Source: Anaerolineales bacterium
GTDB lineage: Bacteria; Chloroflexota; Anaerolineae; Promineifilales; Promineifilaceae
Direction: 5' to 3'
DNA: 21,817 nt
NCBI GenBank assembly: GCA_020432595.1
Contig: JAGQGA010000017.1
Span: 1 to 21,817 of the forward strand
Shown one piece after another: positions 12,710 through 20,585 of the stretch; position 1 is the stretch's first letter, and each line of letters starts with the position of its first letter. A program made the position numbers and the translations under genes. Below the pieces are notes generated by a model, which saw nothing but the letters and a program-made list of their open reading frames with translations, was not told where the DNA came from and did no database searches.

Positions 12710-14609
12710 GCAAAAGGCTTTTTTACTTTTTTCGATTGGGCCAGTGCAAGAGTTTATTGCTACGGCTCGACGCACCCATGATTTGTGGGCAGGGAGCCGC
12801 TTGTTGTCATTGCTGATGGTATCGGCTTTGGAAGTGGGGAAAGGCGCTAAACCGATCTTTCCATTGCCTAATAATGACGGGGAATGGCCCAAAAGTGTGC
12901 CAAATCGGGCGGTGTTGGAGGTGTCTTCTACAGATGAAGGTGTGAAGATTGGGCGAGAGATGGTAACGGCCGTTCAAAACACTTGGCGTGAAATTGAAAG
13001 CGATGTGCGTAAACGCTTTACTCAATATGCTCCCCCACCCCATAACTGGGGCATTCTATGGGATGAGCAAAATGCCAATTGGTTTGAGCATTATTGGGTC
13101 ACATGGCCGCAAAATGGATCGTATAACGCTGGTTATAACAATGCCAGTGAAATGTTAACGGCTCGCAAGATGGTGCGCCCAATTGTAGCACGGGTGGAAG
13201 AGGGTGAGAAATGCACGCTGTCCGGGGTAATGGCAGCTTTGCCGGGGGCAGTGGTTGATCGTCAAGGAATGCGCGATTTTTGGGACGGTGTGCGAGCAAA
13301 TTTGCAGGAAGCACGGAATGCCTCGGATAGTGCTGTGCGGCGGGGTGAGCAGCTATGTGCCTTAAGCGTGGTAAAACGGTTTGCCGAAGCTGATGCTATC
13401 TTACAGGATAAAGAAAAACAGCGATTCCCTTCGACGAGCAGCGTTGCATCTGCTGATTTTCGGTTGGCGGTGTTGCAAAATTGGGATGCGTTGCGGGAAA
13501 AGGCGATGGGCTGGATAACGGCCGTTTCTAACCTACAACTACCTGTCTACAAAACCAAAGAACCAGTGCCTTGTTTAGACCGAGCAGCTAAGACCCAAGA
13601 GATGTCTTATTTCTTAAAACATGATGGTGACTATTTGTACCGCGACTTCTATACCGAGTCACGCATTTTGGAGGCATTGGGGCAAGACAGGGACAAGCAA
13701 GCAAAATTGACAGGTAATCAAAAGGAGGCAATGAAAGCAGCTGTTACAGCCTTAACGGATTTCCATAAGGCTTGTAGTGAACAAGGTATTATGCCGCCCT
13801 CCCCTTATTATGCTTTGCTAAAAATGGATGGGGATAGCATGGGGACGACACTTTCAGAAAAGATTGAAGATGTGAGCCAACATCGGAAGTTTAGTCGGCG
13901 GCTGGCTGCTTTTGCCCAAGATGATGTACCGCGTATTGTGGAACAGGAAGCACCAGGGGCGTTGGTGTATGCGGGTGGGGATGATGCATTGGCACTGTTA
14001 CCTGTTTCGGTAGCTTTATCTGTAGCAGAAAAATTGCGCTCTACTTTTGCCGAGAAGTTGTCGGATGAAACCGCCAATGGTTGGGGGGCGTTGCATGCCA
14101 GTACAGGGCTGGTTTTTGTCCATCATCAAGCTCCGTTACAAACGGCCGTTCGTCAAGCCACCATCATGGAAAAGACCGCTAAACATAGCTATGGCCGTAA
14201 CGCCATTGCTATTCGACTGCTGCGCCGTTCTGGTGAACCCCATGAAATGGGTAGCAAGTGGGATATGGACAGTCATGGGCTATCTGTAGACAGGGGACAG
14301 TTGGCAGTTGTGACGGTGATGGATGATGTGCGGCGGAAGATGCTAGATAGATTAATCGCGGCTAAGTTTGCTTATGAGATCATGGATGAAGCGGAGGCGT
14401 TGGATACATTGCCCCCAGTTGCTCTAGAAGTGGAAATCGGCCGTCTATTGTATCGTCATTGGGATGAGAAAACCCGCAAGAATGAGCGTAAATACATTGA
14501 GCAAATGACAACGCAGTTGGTTGCCCTGGCAAACACAAACGGGGTAATGAATTTGGGACGATGGCTAATTTTGATGGCTTTCTTGGCGAAACGAGGAGGT
14601 GAGGCATGA
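12699..14609 (+). CDS. cas10: Cas10/Cmr2 large subunit with GGDD cyclase motif, no HD domain
   Basis: Cas10 makes cyclic oligoadenylates when the Cmr complex binds target RNA. The 636-aa protein begins at the family block SIGPVQEFIATARRTHDLWAGS (12-33), which in full-length Cmr2 follows an N-terminal HD nuclease domain; here that domain is missing. The cyclase half is intact: MDGDSMG with metal-binding Asp377 and the Palm motif GGDD at 426-429. The C-terminal helical domain follows. So DNA cleavage by HD is unlikely, while second-messenger synthesis should be retained. The start is set at the ATG at 12699, 6 bases after GGAGG (12688-12692); the immediately preceding ATG at 12696 is too close. 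It overlaps cmr1 by 11 bases and its stop overlaps the ATG of cmr3 (ATGA). Two upstream frame codons from 12645 belong to cmr1 coding. Confidence 0.95.
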   Translation: MADKQKAFLLFSIGPVQEFIATARRTHDLWAGSRLLSLLMVSALEVGKGAKPIFPLPNNDGEWPKSVPNRAVLEVSSTDEGVKIGREMVTAVQNTWREIESDVRKRFTQYAPPPHNWGILWDEQNANWFEHYWVTWPQNGSYNAGYNNASEMLTARKMVRPIVARVEEGEKCTLSGVMAALPGAVVDRQGMRDFWDGVRANLQEARNASDSAVRRGEQLCALSVVKRFAEADAILQDKEKQRFPSTSSVASADFRLAVLQNWDALREKAMGWITAVSNLQLPVYKTKEPVPCLDRAAKTQEMSYFLKHDGDYLYRDFYTESRILEALGQDRDKQAKLTGNQKEAMKAAVTALTDFHKACSEQGIMPPSPYYALLKMDGDSMGTTLSEKIEDVSQHRKFSRRLAAFAQDDVPRIVEQEAPGALVYAGGDDALALLPVSVALSVAEKLRSTFAEKLSDETANGWGALHASTGLVFVHHQAPLQTAVRQATIMEKTAKHSYGRNAIAIRLLRRSGEPHEMGSKWDMDSHGLSVDRGQLAVVTVMDDVRRKMLDRLIAAKFAYEIMDEAEALDTLPPVALEVEIGRLLYRHWDEKTRKNERKYIEQMTTQLVALANTNGVMNLGRWLILMAFLAKRGGEA

Positions 14610-15787
14610 GTTGGGTGTTTATTGAGCCGACGGATGTGTGGATGTTTCGTGACGGCCGGCCGTTTGTTGCGGGGGAAGGGCATACGGTCAGCACAATCTT
14701 CCCACCAACTCCATTTACCGTGCAGGGGGCATTGCGCTCGCTTATTTTAGGTCATGAGCCAATTGATTGGCCCGAATTTTGGGGGCAAACCACGCCAGCA
14801 TCACAAGCAATGGGGAAAAGAATTGGCTATCCTGCTCATACAAAAAATGGCGTTGATGTGCTCGCCGAGTTAGGAGAATTTGCCATGCAAGGCCCATTTT
14901 TAGGGCGGTGGTTGCCAGATGAGCAGAGGGCAGAATTATTGGTAAACCGACCATTAGATAGTTATTACATTGATGACAATTCTCAAAGCTGGGAAACCCT
15001 GCGCCCTGAAAAATTGGAAACAGTGTGGACAGATTGGCCACAGGGGGTACCTATGCTCTATCCTTTGCGTGCCACAAAGTCGGTGCAAAAAGCGGAAGAG
15101 ACCGAGCATCCTCTTTTGCTAAACCAAAGTGGCCTGCCGCTGTATTTGGACGAGAAGCCGTTCCAGCTTTCACAGAGGGCCACATTTGTTGGTGAACATC
15201 GTTTGGGTATCGCCTTGAATTATGATCGGCGGCGACCCAGAGATCGAATGATTTATTCGTTGGAGTATAAACGGCCGTTTATCTGCCAAATCGGCAGCGA
15301 CGCTGAACCAGGTTTGCTAGTCAAGTTAGGCAATGGCGTACAGCTACCCCAACAGGAGGGCATTTTATCTATCGGTGGCGAAGCACGGGCAGCTCGTTAT
15401 CGCGTATTAGACGATGAACAAGCTCCGCAACTTCCTCATATAAAAGCCACTACACGTCTAAAAGTATTGCTGCTAACGCCAGCATGGTTTTCAGGCGGCT
15501 GGCAACCAAAAGACGGTAATTGGTCAAAGCTGTTTGGGCAAGAAGTAAGATTAATGGCGGCGGCTATTGGTCGTTCCCAATATATTGGGGGCTGGCGTGT
15601 ACCAAATAAAGGTTGGCACAAACCAATGCGGCCGTTTGTGCCAGCCGGCAGCGTGTATTTTTTTGAAGCAAATGAACCGATCACGCCTGTAGCAACGTTC
15701 ACGGAGTCTCCAGACGACAAGCTGAAGTTTGGCAAGCAGGGGTTTGGGGCTTGTATAAGTGGCCATTGGTCTTGGTTAACACAATAA
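14606..15787 (+). CDS. cmr3: Type III-B CRISPR RAMP protein Cmr3
   Basis: Cmr3 pairs with Cas10 at the foot of the complex and holds the 5' tag of the crRNA. The 393-aa protein starts with the very typical WVFIEPTDVWMFRDGRPFVAGEGH, then TIFPPTPFTVQGALRSLIL (30-48), and contains ELGEFAMQGPFL in the middle, all hallmarks of Cmr3. The C-terminal third has the glycine-rich AAAIGRSQYIGGWR block. GAGGTGAGGC just upstream of the ATG and the ATGA overlap with cas10 give close coupling. One AACGGCCGTT copy is at 15270, here read as KRPF. Confidence 0.94.
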   Translation: MSWVFIEPTDVWMFRDGRPFVAGEGHTVSTIFPPTPFTVQGALRSLILGHEPIDWPEFWGQTTPASQAMGKRIGYPAHTKNGVDVLAELGEFAMQGPFLGRWLPDEQRAELLVNRPLDSYYIDDNSQSWETLRPEKLETVWTDWPQGVPMLYPLRATKSVQKAEETEHPLLLNQSGLPLYLDEKPFQLSQRATFVGEHRLGIALNYDRRRPRDRMIYSLEYKRPFICQIGSDAEPGLLVKLGNGVQLPQQEGILSIGGEARAARYRVLDDEQAPQLPHIKATTRLKVLLLTPAWFSGGWQPKDGNWSKLFGQEVRLMAAAIGRSQYIGGWRVPNKGWHKPMRPFVPAGSVYFFEANEPITPVATFTESPDDKLKFGKQGFGACISGHWSWLTQ

Positions 15788-15800
15788 TTAGGAGCAGAAC

Positions 15801-16748
15801 ATGTATCTAAAATCGAAAATGCTTTATTTGTTCACAGAAACCCCACTCCATGCCGGAGCAGGGGCAGGCTTAGGAGCCATTGACTTGCCTATTCAGCGGG
15901 AACGTGTGACCCATTATCCCTTGGTACAAGCTTCGGGTATTAAGGGGGCAATGCGAAGTTATGCTGTGCCTATGGGTGCTGCTAAGGCGTTGGAAGAAGA
16001 GGGGAATGTTATTTTTGGGCCGGGCGAGACAAACAATGCGGCGGATCATGCAGGGGCTTTTGCACCGGGAGATGCGCGTATTTTGTTGTTTCCTGTTCGC
16101 TCGTTAACCGGGGTTTTTGCCTGGACAACAAGCGTGGATGTGCTGCGGCGCTGGCAGCGGGAAGCAACGGCCGTTTCTACAACCAACCTCCCCACCTTAC
16201 CCCAACAAGCACCGGATGAAAGCAAATGCTTTGTGTCTGATCCACGTGGCGCGGTTGCCAACAAAACAGTTGTTTTAGAAGAGTTTGCTTTTGAGGTAGA
16301 TAACACACAAACCGCTACAGTACAAAACTTGGCAAAATGGCTGGCAACTCATGCCTTGCCCACAGGAACAGAATATCAATGGTGGCGTGATTCGATGCAA
16401 AAGAAGTTGGTTGTGCTGCCAGATGATGATTTTCGGGATTTTACGCGCTATGCCACAGAAGTTTTGACACGCATTCGCTTGGAACAAGATACCAAAACGG
16501 TGAAAGATGGCGCATTGTGGACAGAGGAGCATTTACCCGTAGATACACTTCTCTTTACGCCTGTTCGGGCAACACGTTTTCGTGCCGAAAAGGATAAATG
16601 GCAAAATTTGAGCGGCTGGAGCAGGCTCCAAGGAGCGGATGCTCAGGCAGAGGCCGTCTTAAAATGGGTAGAGGAGAAGGTCAACGGCCGTATTCAAATC
16701 GGCGGTGATGAAACTGTAGGGCGGGGTATAGTCGCCCTGCGGTGGTAA
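15801..16748 (+). CDS. cmr4: Type III-B backbone RNase Cmr4
   Basis: Cmr4 forms the helical backbone of the complex and cuts target RNA at 6-base intervals. The 315-aa protein begins YLFTETPLHAGAGAGLGAIDLPIQRE; Asp28 in GAIDLPIQRE corresponds to the catalytic aspartate of the family, so target RNA cleavage should be active. IKGAMRSYAVPMGA and FAPGDARILLFPVRSLTGVFAWTTS are the other typical segments, and the C-terminus ends IQIGGDETVGRGIVALRW, the conserved glycine-rich loop. AGGAG (15790-15794) precedes the ATG by 6 bases. Confidence 0.96.
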   Translation: MYLKSKMLYLFTETPLHAGAGAGLGAIDLPIQRERVTHYPLVQASGIKGAMRSYAVPMGAAKALEEEGNVIFGPGETNNAADHAGAFAPGDARILLFPVRSLTGVFAWTTSVDVLRRWQREATAVSTTNLPTLPQQAPDESKCFVSDPRGAVANKTVVLEEFAFEVDNTQTATVQNLAKWLATHALPTGTEYQWWRDSMQKKLVVLPDDDFRDFTRYATEVLTRIRLEQDTKTVKDGALWTEEHLPVDTLLFTPVRATRFRAEKDKWQNLSGWSRLQGADAQAEAVLKWVEEKVNGRIQIGGDETVGRGIVALRW

Positions 16749-16761
16749 AACGAGGTGCAAC

Positions 16762-17145
16762 ATGAGTAACCGAAAAACAACAGAACAAGAACGTGCCCAT
16801 CATGCTTGGGACCGTGTCGAAGAAGTTGACAAGAAAGGCGATAGCGTCAAGCAGAACTACGGCTCATGGGCGCGCAAGCTGCCAGCCATGATCCAAACCA
16901 ATGGGCTGGCCCAGACGATGGCCTTTTTATGTGCCAAAGGTAAGGATCACCACAAATTGTTGTATGAGCACGTTTCAGGCTGGGTGCTAAGGGCCGATAC
17001 CCAAAAGAAACTCTTGCCGTTACTTCTTGAAGAGGATTCAAGCAGTTACCGCCGTCGCACAACCGAAGCGATTGCTTATAGTTTGTGGCTACGCCGCTTT
17101 GCCGAGGGCAAAAATTGGGGCAGCGCACAAGGAGCAGAGGACTAA
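16762..17145 (+). CDS. cmr5: Type III-B small subunit Cmr5
   Basis: A 127-aa helical protein at the Cmr5 position between cmr4 and cmr6. Cmr5 lines the belly of the complex next to Cmr4. It matches the family in YGSWARKLPAMIQTNGLAQTMAFL and the later LWLRRFAEGKNW. GAGGTG lies 8 bases before the ATG. Its TAA shares one base with the ATG of cmr6 (TAATG). Confidence 0.93.
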   Translation: MSNRKTTEQERAHHAWDRVEEVDKKGDSVKQNYGSWARKLPAMIQTNGLAQTMAFLCAKGKDHHKLLYEHVSGWVLRADTQKKLLPLLLEEDSSSYRRRTTEAIAYSLWLRRFAEGKNWGSAQGAED

Positions 17146-18191
17146 TGGCCTTTCAATATGCCCTTCCAAAAGATACGATGCGTCTTGTCCAGCATGTCAC
17201 AAGTTGTGGAAATTTGGGGCTAGTCCTAGATAAATACCAGCCATGGGATTTTGTATTAGGCACTGGGAACAAAAAAGCGGGGCAAGTTAAAGGTGATTGG
17301 TTCAAGGAACTAGCGGCTGATGATAACCAAGAAAAACTGTTCGATGCCCAATTGTTAGGCAGGGTGCGCGGACGGTGGGAAGCGCTAGCTGAGGGTGGGG
17401 CAAAATTCAGTTTATGGTCAGCTACGCCATTGCTAGTTGGATTAGGTGGCGGTGGCACGCTAGAAACGGGTCTAACGCTTCATCCTTTGTATGGTTTCCC
17501 CTATATTCCGGCAACAACGTTGAAGGGGGTAGCACGCGCCCGCATTTTTTATGATCTCGCAGGGCATTTGGGTGTACCAGGGTTGACGAATGAGCAAGCG
17601 GCAGCTTATGGCAAGAAGCCGACCCCGTTTCAGCTTTTGGATCAGCTTTTAGAAACAGATTTATCATCTGATAACAAAACGTGGCTAACGCTGTTGCAGC
17701 AGTTGCAAGCTGATGAATGCGTGCAAGCAGAGAAGGGGGCAATTGTAGGTATTGCCCCAGATAGCTTGAAAGGCTTTTTAGATGATAGTGGTTTTCAAGC
17801 GGTTTTTGGCACATTGGCGCAAGCAGGAGGGGTTGCTTTTTTCGATGCCATTCCTATCACTTTACCGAAAATCGAAGTGGATATTATGAATCCCCATTAT
17901 GCAGATTATTATGGGGAAGGGAACGAAGCACCCCATGAAGGTCATGCACGCTTAAATCCAGTGACCTACTTGGCAATAGCATCAGGGGCAGAGTTTCGGT
18001 TTGGGGTGAAGGCCAGGGCGGGAAACGGTGATGAATTGCCTAAGAAAGCAGCGAGGTGGTTGCGTTCTGGCCTAATGAATTTGGGAGTAGGCGGCAAGAC
18101 CAGCAGTGGGTATGGGTTGATGGTTAAAGAACGGCCGTTAGACATAACGGCACGTACAAAACGCAACTATTACTATGATAGGAGGGGCTAA
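17145..18191 (+). CDS. cmr6: Type III-B CRISPR RAMP protein Cmr6
   Basis: Cmr6 sits at the head of the complex with Cmr1. The start is the ATG sharing a base with the cmr5 stop, not the upstream in-frame codon at 17085 which would overlap cmr5 by 20 codons; AAGGAG upstream supports this. The 348-aa protein has LLVGLGGGGTLETGLTLHPLYGFPYIPATTLKGVARA (about 100-137), then VFGTLAQAGGVAFFDAIP and a C-terminal LGVGGKTSSGYGLM glycine loop, all standard for Cmr6. Its stop shares one base with the next ATG. Confidence 0.94.
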   Translation: MAFQYALPKDTMRLVQHVTSCGNLGLVLDKYQPWDFVLGTGNKKAGQVKGDWFKELAADDNQEKLFDAQLLGRVRGRWEALAEGGAKFSLWSATPLLVGLGGGGTLETGLTLHPLYGFPYIPATTLKGVARARIFYDLAGHLGVPGLTNEQAAAYGKKPTPFQLLDQLLETDLSSDNKTWLTLLQQLQADECVQAEKGAIVGIAPDSLKGFLDDSGFQAVFGTLAQAGGVAFFDAIPITLPKIEVDIMNPHYADYYGEGNEAPHEGHARLNPVTYLAIASGAEFRFGVKARAGNGDELPKKAARWLRSGLMNLGVGGKTSSGYGLMVKERPLDITARTKRNYYYDRRG

Positions 18192-19231
18192 TGGGTGTTT
18201 ATCACTTTGCTGGCTTAGGTAAATCTATTGGTGCCATCACCTCAGCCTTATCCTATTTGGGTGCTATTAGACAACAGGGGGGTGAAAAAGCCGAAGCATT
18301 ATTTAGTCTATCCGACGAGCAAGACCATGCTGATGAATCGCGTGGAATGGTGCAAGCATTGGTCTTGTTTACCACTGAAGAGATTGCCCGTGATCATCGT
18401 TCTTTTTTTTGCGAACCATATCAGGATAATCGTGCTGGTAGCGATAGGGATGGACGTAAAAAAGGTGAGAATCTAACGGTAAAAACGGCTTTGTACCGTG
18501 TGCTAGGAAAAGAACTAAAGGGCTGGGGCATGATAATGCCTGATAAAACCACGCTAGATGTATATTGGTGTGAACATGAACGGCAACGGCCGTTAGAAAC
18601 CTTTGAGCGGACTTACACCGTGCTGCAAGCAGCTAAAGCAATGGGAGAGGTAGGAAAAGAGTGTTGGATTAATTTAACGGGAGGCAGCAATGTGATCAAT
18701 GGAGCGTTGCAACTGGCAACATCCTTTCTAGGAACAGCCGCCCGACAATATTATGTGCTATCAAAAAATCCTAGCTGCATTCGGCATACCGTACCAATAC
18801 CGGATTTGGGTTCGGAGCAGGACGACTTCTGGGTGAACCTGCCTATCGTTTATACAGATTTTAGTAGCTTGCATCGTACTGTTTTAGAAGAGTTAGCTTC
18901 TTGGCCAAACGATTCAGAACACATCACCCACCAACGACTACACGGTCAATTATGTCAATATGCCGAATTTTATAGCCTAGCAGGGCTAAAGAAGGAAGGC
19001 GATGAAATTTTTCGGCGAACCATTCTACAACCATTGCGCTCTCAGCGGCTTATTGAACACTTTCCATCCAAGCAGGACAAGAGTCTTGATCGATATAAAA
19101 TTGGAGCCGCTTGGGAACAAATGGAACAGTATTTGGCGATCATAGACAAAGTAGGTGTCACACCTTATCAGTCGTTATCGCACATCCATGAAGATTGGTT
19201 TCGTAAGGAAACGATTGAGCTTGAGGGCTAA
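18191..19231 (+). CDS. CARF-like CRISPR accessory protein with a possible winged-helix C-terminus
   Basis: A 346-aa protein embedded in the cmr operon (TAATG coupling with cmr6). The N-terminal half looks like a CARF domain: YHFAGLGKSIGAITSALSYL at the first strand-loop-helix, then WINLTGGSNVINGALQLATSFLG with the pocket motif GGSN (164-167), as in other cyclic-oligoadenylate sensors. From about residue 215 the protein is mostly helical (LHRTVLEELASW..., then IFRRTILQPLRSQRLIEHF), compatible with a winged-helix DNA-binding part. No HEPN R-x(4-6)-H nuclease motif is visible. GLGKS resembles a P-loop but is too short and sits in the CARF position. The likely role is a sensor of the Cas10 product, perhaps a regulator; a specific family name is not assigned. 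One palindrome copy at 18585. Confidence 0.65.
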   Translation: MGVYHFAGLGKSIGAITSALSYLGAIRQQGGEKAEALFSLSDEQDHADESRGMVQALVLFTTEEIARDHRSFFCEPYQDNRAGSDRDGRKKGENLTVKTALYRVLGKELKGWGMIMPDKTTLDVYWCEHERQRPLETFERTYTVLQAAKAMGEVGKECWINLTGGSNVINGALQLATSFLGTAARQYYVLSKNPSCIRHTVPIPDLGSEQDDFWVNLPIVYTDFSSLHRTVLEELASWPNDSEHITHQRLHGQLCQYAEFYSLAGLKKEGDEIFRRTILQPLRSQRLIEHFPSKQDKSLDRYKIGAAWEQMEQYLAIIDKVGVTPYQSLSHIHEDWFRKETIELEG

Positions 19232-19234
19232 TGG

Positions 19235-20017
19235 ATGGTTTCACAAAAAATATTGATTGAACTGACCGCCGGAAACGAGTGGGTTGATGGCGAACAATTG
19301 ACGGGACGTGGGCTATTGGGGATGTTTTATGAGGTATTGGCACGCTACGATAAGCCATTGGCAGATATGCTCCATGGTGGGCAGGAAGTGAACCCATTTA
19401 CCATCACCCCACTATTTTCACCTTTGGGTACGTTGGAACAGGTGGAAATTGTGGGCTTGTCGGCGAGGTGTTGTGATGGGATAGTTGGAGCATGGCAAAC
19501 GGCCGTTTCCGAGCAGTATTGTTTACATTGGGGCGATCAAGCGTTCCACGCGAAACAGGTTGTTTGTGAGAAATCAATATATGTAGGCGAATTGGCAACC
19601 AGCGAGCCAAAACGCATTGTTGGTCTAGAGTTTTGTTCCCCAACTGCCTTCAAGGCTGGCCCGCAAACGTTGCCATTGCCACTGGCACATAATGTATTCA
19701 GACGACCGTTACAGTTATGGAATGAGCAAACACGTCAACAACCAATGCTGCGAATAGACAAAACCTGGCTTGATTGGTGTGAACGTCAAGTGTTCGTCTA
19801 CTCGCACAATATTTGTACGAAGCAAGTACTCATTCATCCCAAACAAGCCCCAATCATTGGGTTTGTAGGAGAGGTGTGGCTTCGTGCCCATGAAGGTAGC
19901 CCAATTCAGTTAAGCACATTACATGCTTTGGCACGTTTTGCTGAATGGAGCGGGGTTGGGGCCAAGACGGCAATGGGTATGGGTAAGGTAGCTTTTATAG
20001 CTGCAACTGATGAATGA
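19235..20017 (+). CDS. cas6: Cas6 crRNA-processing endoribonuclease, copy a
   Basis: Cas6 cuts precursor CRISPR RNA inside the repeats. The 260-aa protein has the Cas6 layout: LTGRGLLGMFYEVL near the start, LEFCSPTAFKAGPQTLPLPL in the middle, and the C-terminal glycine-rich loop GVGAKTAMGMG (about 240-250). His47 (in MLHGG) is at the position of the P. furiosus Cas6 active-site His46 and Tyr32 aligns with its Tyr31, but the Lys position (Lys52) appears to be Asn53, so activity may differ from copy b. GAGGG (19223-19227) is 7 bases before this ATG. A closer ATG at 19231 is out of frame. The gene follows the CARF-like gene by 3 bases. Confidence 0.93.
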   Translation: MVSQKILIELTAGNEWVDGEQLTGRGLLGMFYEVLARYDKPLADMLHGGQEVNPFTITPLFSPLGTLEQVEIVGLSARCCDGIVGAWQTAVSEQYCLHWGDQAFHAKQVVCEKSIYVGELATSEPKRIVGLEFCSPTAFKAGPQTLPLPLAHNVFRRPLQLWNEQTRQQPMLRIDKTWLDWCERQVFVYSHNICTKQVLIHPKQAPIIGFVGEVWLRAHEGSPIQLSTLHALARFAEWSGVGAKTAMGMGKVAFIAATDE

Positions 20018-20174
20018 TTAAGAAAGGAATGGTGTGAAAAAGTGACGTTAACACGCGGGACAAATATTAAACAAAAACTTCGATTATCCTCTCGCGTACT
20101 GTCACTTAGAACAAATTCAACAAAGTCGCAGAGCGATAACTCTGCTACTTGAAGCAATAAAAAGGCTCCTGAAG
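20018..20174. other. Structured intergenic segment between cas6a and the membrane-protein gene
   Basis: Two possible RNA hairpins: a long-range one pairing AAGTGAC (20040-20046) with GTCACTT (20101-20107) and inner ACGCG (20053-20057) with CGCGT (20093-20097), and a second with AAGT and GCAGAG pairing CTCTGC and ACTT (20124-20150). A 36-codon GTG frame (from 20042) crosses the first but has no good support. It is the only sizeable gap in the cas operon. Confidence 0.4.
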
Positions 20175-20585
20175 ATGAACTTCACTTCACTATTAAGTCT
20201 GATAGCAGACATTATCGGCATTCTCGGCGCAATCTTTGCCCTCTTTGCTTGGCTCCAAGCACGCGCTTTAAAACAAGCCGCCGATGAAGAGAAGAATCGG
20301 CAAAACAAAAAAGTGCAAGTTGTCCTGCAGCATGGCGGAAAAAGAATAGAGCTACCTGTTCAGCTACGCCGCATTGAACTAACTCGCTCTGAAATCCTTG
20401 GACGCATCGGCATGTTACCCCTTACGAAAAAGGGAGGCCGTTTCTCACTCGATTACCTCAGCACTCCTCAATTCTTACAGCAAATCAACCAAATTTCTGG
20501 AGGACAGGAAGAAGAAAATGTTTTAACTATTTCCTGTACCGAGGAAGAGTTCAATCAATTCGACCTAGAGCGGATCACCATCTAA
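20175..20585 (+). CDS. Small single-pass membrane protein inside the cas operon
   Basis: A 136-aa protein not recognised as a known Cas family. Residues 7-27 (LSLIADIIGILGAIFALFAWL) form one transmembrane helix, followed by a charged helix (LKQAADEEKNRQNKK) and a cytoplasmic domain of about 85 residues containing KVQVVLQHGGKRIELP and LTRSEILGRIGML. The AAAGG sequence 9 bases upstream serves as ribosome-binding site. Its stop codon abuts the ATG of cas6b with no gap, so the two are co-translated. It lacks the AACGGCCGTT palindrome. Possible roles: a membrane-disrupting or signalling effector of the type III system, or an anchor; both are inference from position. Confidence 0.7.
   Translation: MNFTSLLSLIADIIGILGAIFALFAWLQARALKQAADEEKNRQNKKVQVVLQHGGKRIELPVQLRRIELTRSEILGRIGMLPLTKKGGRFSLDYLSTPQFLQQINQISGGQEEENVLTISCTEEEFNQFDLERITI

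Noticed and set aside
12777..12785. HD dipeptide (residues 27-28) in Cas10 as an HD nuclease motif
   Set aside because: It lies in the ARRTHDLWAGS block, which in Cmr2 proteins normally reads R-D-L-W and is not the metal-binding HD site; the second-half residues of an HD domain are also missing.
18194..18235. GLGKS near the N-terminus of the CARF-like protein as a Walker A ATP-binding loop
   Set aside because: There is no Walker B partner and the motif is shorter than GxxxxGK[ST]; its location suits the first loop of a CARF domain.
20042..20152. 36-codon GTG-start ORF in the gap after cas6a
   Set aside because: Weak ribosome-binding context and low-complexity polar composition (S, T, N, Q, K, R); the bases are better explained by paired stems.
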